DNA of 64,000 nucleotides from Rhodospirillaceae bacterium (lineage in GTDB: Bacteria; Pseudomonadota; Alphaproteobacteria; GCA-2731375). Positions 61,673 to 64,000 of this stretch are shown here, in pieces. Position 1 is the stretch's first letter; each line of letters starts with the position of its first letter. Location of the stretch: NCBI GenBank assembly GCA_018660265.1, contig JABJKS010000073.1, forward strand, positions 1 through 64,000, written 5' to 3'. The notes under the pieces are model-generated. The model saw nothing but the letters and a program-made list of their open reading frames with translations, searched no databases and was not told the DNA's origin. The translations under genes were made by a program, and so were the position numbers.

Positions 61673-62389
61673 TCATGTCTTCTTGCAGAAATACAGCGCG
61701 ATATAGGGCGGCATGTTGTTGTGAGGCTCGCCGCTCCCCGCCGTTTCAGTGTTTTTGCCCATTCGGACGGCTAGATTGTCATTTGCAACTCGCTTTTTGG
61801 GAATGAAAGTACCTTCTTTCCCCAGAATATCTGTACCAAAGATATTGGAAGGGGCCGGATGGGTATGCTTCGGCATCTCATCGAGCGTCAGTTTGTGCGT
61901 TTCCTCGCCTCCCACTGCTTTGGTCTTATCATCCTGAAACGTCGGATAGCTATCGAGTGGTTTCCCGTTCATATCGGCATTGCTATGGTTTCCTGCTCCA
62001 ATGACGAAACGGCCTGAAGCGGGCTTGAAAAGTTGCCATCCTGGCGGGCATGCGCCGGCATTAACTGTATCAGCTTGAGCGGACCTATCTTCAGATCGGT
62101 CAAAAGCGACGACAGCCCCATGCAACAGGTCCTCGAGGTGAAATTGGGATGGGTCGCCGTTTTTACCTCGAGGACCTGCCTCACCTTGGGGGCCAGTAGG
62201 GCCTTCAGGTCCCGGAGGCCCCTCAACGGATGCGGACTGAATGCGCTTATCGACAAACCCTTCTAGCCAGTTCAACGCACCCACAGTGCCGATCACCGCT
62301 GCCACGACAACGCCGAGTACAAAGGCGATAAAGCTGCGTTCCCATAACTTTTTTGGCTCTGGCTGGCCCGGCGTGCCCATTTCCGTCAT
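61673..62389 (-). CDS. Membrane-anchored collagen-like protein with phage tail-collar-like C-terminus
   Basis: 238 residues. A short cytoplasmic N-terminus, one transmembrane helix (about 20-42), then eight Gly-X-Y triplets at 57-80 (GPPGPEGPTGPQGEAGPRGK and on), and a C-terminal domain with CPPGWQLFKPASGRFVIGAG, EETHKLTLDEMPKHTH and PHNNMPPYIALYFCKK. That last set is the pattern of phage tail-collar/tail-fibre tip domains (the EMPxHxH and NxPPYxxL motifs). GGGA six bases before ATG. Inference: a trimeric surface spike with a collagen stalk and a tail-fibre-like knob. No other phage gene is near, so it looks domesticated. Confidence 0.83.
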   Translation of the reverse strand: MTEMGTPGQPEPKKLWERSFIAFVLGVVVAAVIGTVGALNWLEGFVDKRIQSASVEGPPGPEGPTGPQGEAGPRGKNGDPSQFHLEDLLHGAVVAFDRSEDRSAQADTVNAGACPPGWQLFKPASGRFVIGAGNHSNADMNGKPLDSYPTFQDDKTKAVGGEETHKLTLDEMPKHTHPAPSNIFGTDILGKEGTFIPKKRVANDNLAVRMGKNTETAGSGEPHNNMPPYIALYFCKKT

Positions 62390-62673
62390 TCTGTTCCCTT
62401 TCCTCTCATTAGCATCTCATAACGTCCTTTATGATATGCTACTGGAGCTCGCCTAAAAAGGGAAACCGCCTTTCAACTTCGCGCAACAAATCGAGGTGGC
62501 CAGAAGGAGTCAGAGTAATGTGATTTTGACTACCTCGGTGAATTTCGGATAGACGTGCACCACGATTGCAGCCGCAGGACACGCTGGTCGTTGCCCTGTG
62601 TTCCCATTTCGGCCCCGACGGGTTAGAACGGATGGGGCATAACAAGCCTTATGAATATGGGAGAAGAAACATC
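62390..62673. other. Intergenic region, no supported gene
   Basis: About 280 bases between the divergent collagen-like and NIPSNAP genes. A 68-codon minus-strand frame (62439-62645) has no recognisable family and no ribosome-binding site that I can see. Both flanking promoters should be here but are not evident. Confidence 0.4.
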
Positions 62674-63000
62674 ATGATCTATGAATTGCGCATTTATCAC
62701 TGTGTGCCGGGCCGTCTGCCGGATTTGTTGAAGCGGTTTGAGACCATCACCCTGCCGATCTGGGAACGTCATGGCATTCGCCAGGCCGGTTTCTGGACAA
62801 CTTTAATTGGCGAATCCAACCAGGACCTGACCTATATGCTGGCCTGGGAATCCATGGCCGAGCGGGAGGAGAAATTCGGCGCTTTTGCCGTCGATCCCGA
62901 ATGGCTGGAAAAACGTGCCGGCACCGAAGCCAATGGCCAGATCGTCGCCTCGCTGTCCAGCCAGTTCCTGGCACCGACGGCTTTCTCGTCTGTGAAATAG
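62674..63000 (+). CDS. NIPSNAP family protein
   Basis: 108 residues from the ATG at 62674 (GGGAGAAG nine bases upstream; the frame extends upstream to 62566 but those codons are not conserved). MIYELRIYHCVPGRLPDLLKRF, the HGIRQAGFWTT strand and YMLAWESMAEREEKFGAF are the ferredoxin-like NIPSNAP signature. Function in bacteria is mostly unknown; often near catabolic or polyketide genes. Its stop abuts the stop of the convergent ICMT gene. Confidence 0.9.
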   Translation: MIYELRIYHCVPGRLPDLLKRFETITLPIWERHGIRQAGFWTTLIGESNQDLTYMLAWESMAEREEKFGAFAVDPEWLEKRAGTEANGQIVASLSSQFLAPTAFSSVK

Positions 63001-63498
63001 TCACCTGCGATCCAGCAGCGCCCTGTTCTCGACCCGAATGCGATGGGTCAGCAACAGGGCGTTGAGGATCGAAAAGGTGATCGCGATGCCAAACGCTGAA
63101 TAGGCCAAAGGCAGCACGGCGATTTCAGCAATCACCAAGACATAATTGGGGTGGCGCAGCCAACGATACGGCCCCGTTTTGATCAAGGGCGCGTCCGCCA
63201 CGGTGATGATCCGCGTGGTCCAATAAGGGCCCAGGGTCACAACAATCCAGACACGCCCCAACTGCAGCACAGCAAACAGCGCCAGCCAACCCCAGTTCAG
63301 GACCGGTGCCGCCAGGGCGATCCAGACCGCCAATGTCACCAACCAACCACCGTGCACCAAAAAGAAGAACGGATAATGCCCCGCGCCAATCTCAACACCG
63401 CCCCTGTCCCGTAGCTGGGCTTCGTTCCGGCGGCTGTATAACAGCTCCCCCAGGCGCTGGGCCGCGACCAAAAGCAGAATGATCCAGGCTATGCTCAA
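63001..63498 (-). CDS. Isoprenylcysteine carboxyl methyltransferase (ICMT)-like membrane protein
   Basis: 165 residues with about four or five transmembrane helices. ICMT marks: RRNEAQLRDRGGVEIG, the C-terminal SAM-binding core LIKTGPYRWLRHPNYV (the GPYxxxRHPxY motif) and LLTHRIRVENRAL. In bacteria such proteins are often coded beside type III polyketide synthases and methylate the phenolic lipid product. Its start overlaps the polyketide synthase stop by four bases, so the two are co-translated. Confidence 0.9.
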   Translation of the reverse strand: MSIAWIILLLVAAQRLGELLYSRRNEAQLRDRGGVEIGAGHYPFFFLVHGGWLVTLAVWIALAAPVLNWGWLALFAVLQLGRVWIVVTLGPYWTTRIITVADAPLIKTGPYRWLRHPNYVLVIAEIAVLPLAYSAFGIAITFSILNALLLTHRIRVENRALLDRR

Positions 63499-64000
63499 GA
63501 GGTTTCCATCAGGGCGAAGGCAGCAGTGAAGCCAGGCCCCATGCTGGTCAACAACAGCCGCTGATCCTGTTTCAGGCCGGCACGGCGCAATTCCTGCAAT
63601 ACGAACAACACGGTGACGGCAGACATATTACCGTGGCGGCGCATCACCTCCCGGCTTGGGATCAGACCGCCGGGGGGCAGATCAAAGACGACCTCCAACG
63701 CATCAAGCACTTTGGCCCCGCCCGGATGGGCCACGAAATGATTGATCTGTTGCCGGGTCAGATCGTGGCGGTTGAGGAATTCGTCCAGGGCACCGCGAAA
63801 GTCTTCTTCGATAAGGAGAGGAATATCACGGGAGAAAATGACCTTCAGGCCGTCATTGCCCGCATCCCAACCCATCACATCCAAAGTATCGGGCCAGGTA
63901 TGCTCCCCCCATGCGGTGACCGCCGGGCCGGTCCCGTCCGTGGAGATTACCGCCGCAGCCGCGCCATCGCCGAACAAAGCCGTGGCAATAATATTGCTTT
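63495..64000 (-). CDS. Type III polyketide synthase, C-terminal part (5' end beyond window)
   Basis: About 168 residues are visible; the frame stays open to base 64000. Text: ATALFGDGAAAAVIS (the FGDGA loop), FFSRDIP-like VIFSRDIPLLIEEDF, catalytic His in NHFVAHPGGAKVLDALE and Asn in MRRHGNMSAVTVLFVL, then GPGFTAAFALMET. The nucleophilic Cys lies outside. These enzymes extend acyl-CoA with malonyl-CoA to give pyrones or alkylresorcinols. With the ICMT-like protein it suggests a methylated phenolic or pyrone lipid. Confidence 0.93.
   Translation of the reverse strand, partial: SNIIATALFGDGAAAAVISTDGTGPAVTAWGEHTWPDTLDVMGWDAGNDGLKVIFSRDIPLLIEEDFRGALDEFLNRHDLTRQQINHFVAHPGGAKVLDALEVVFDLPPGGLIPSREVMRRHGNMSAVTVLFVLQELRRAGLKQDQRLLLTSMGPGFTAAFALMETS

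Noticed and set aside
62439-62645. 68-codon minus-strand frame between the collagen-like and NIPSNAP genes
   Set aside because: No family likeness, no ribosome-binding site seen, and its 3' part runs to the edge of the collagen-like gene's upstream region.

Overview
This 64 kb window looks like the chromosome of an alphaproteobacterium, most likely a Rhodospirillales-type or related marine/soil lineage. The evidence is the hflK-hflC-YjeT-degP-serB-miaA-ilvB-ilvN-ilvC-mreB-mreC-mreD-mrdA-rodA order, the moderately high GC, the many ATGA/TGATG gene overlaps and the SerB, IlvC and MreB sequences. This placement is inferred from gene content only. I found no rRNA, tRNA, CRISPR array or intact prophage.

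Layout. (1) 1-5.6 kb: surface/exopolysaccharide-type accessory region. An ExeA-like AAA ATPase gene is broken by a fragment of an IS21-type istA transposase. Next come a XRE-PilZ fusion regulator, a small membrane protein and three tandem secreted proteins ending in a VPxPA-type exosortase sorting tail. (2) 5.8-21.1 kb: a one-directional catabolic island with a complete beta-oxidation-like set: nitronate monooxygenase, three acyl-CoA synthetases, SCP2-type thiolase, enoyl-CoA hydratase, MarR regulator, MaoC hydratase, thioesterase, Zn-alcohol dehydrogenase, two translationally coupled acyl-CoA dehydrogenases and an SDR. The substrate is unknown. (3) 21.1-38.5 kb: conserved core genes: Mrp/ApbC Fe-S carrier, HflKC protease modulators, DegP, SerB, MiaA, branched-chain amino acid synthesis (ilvBNC) and the rod-shape/elongasome operon (mreBCD-mrdA-rodA).

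(4) 38.5-46 kb: Lrp regulator, a DUF6356 protein, an adenylate cyclase-alpha/beta hydrolase fusion interrupted by an in-frame TGA, a divergent hydrolase, and an operon of MFS exporter, metal-dependent amidohydrolase and CobW-type metallochaperone. (5) 46-52 kb: a minus-strand signalling block: soluble hybrid histidine kinase with about five PAS domains, OmpR-type regulator, truncated haemoglobin and a PAS-adenylate cyclase. The last two look like a haem/cAMP sensing pair. (6) 52-64 kb: accessory metabolism: MarR-GNAT fusion, DMT exporter, degenerate SDR, methyltransferase, amidase, an LLM oxidoreductase/TauE/amidohydrolase operon, esterase, GFA protein, a membrane-anchored collagen-like protein with a phage tail-collar-like head, NIPSNAP, and an ICMT methyltransferase coupled to a type III polyketide synthase that runs off the right edge.

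The intergenic DNA carries at least three families of dispersed palindromic repeats (11.0/26.6 kb; 14.5/57.0 kb; and a TAGAGC-headed group at 24.4, 33.7 and 41.8 kb). The strongest candidates for something little described are the haemoglobin-cyclase-PAS kinase block, the XRE-PilZ regulator, the collagen/tail-collar protein, the cyclase-hydrolase gene with its premature stop, and the beta-oxidation island of unknown substrate.
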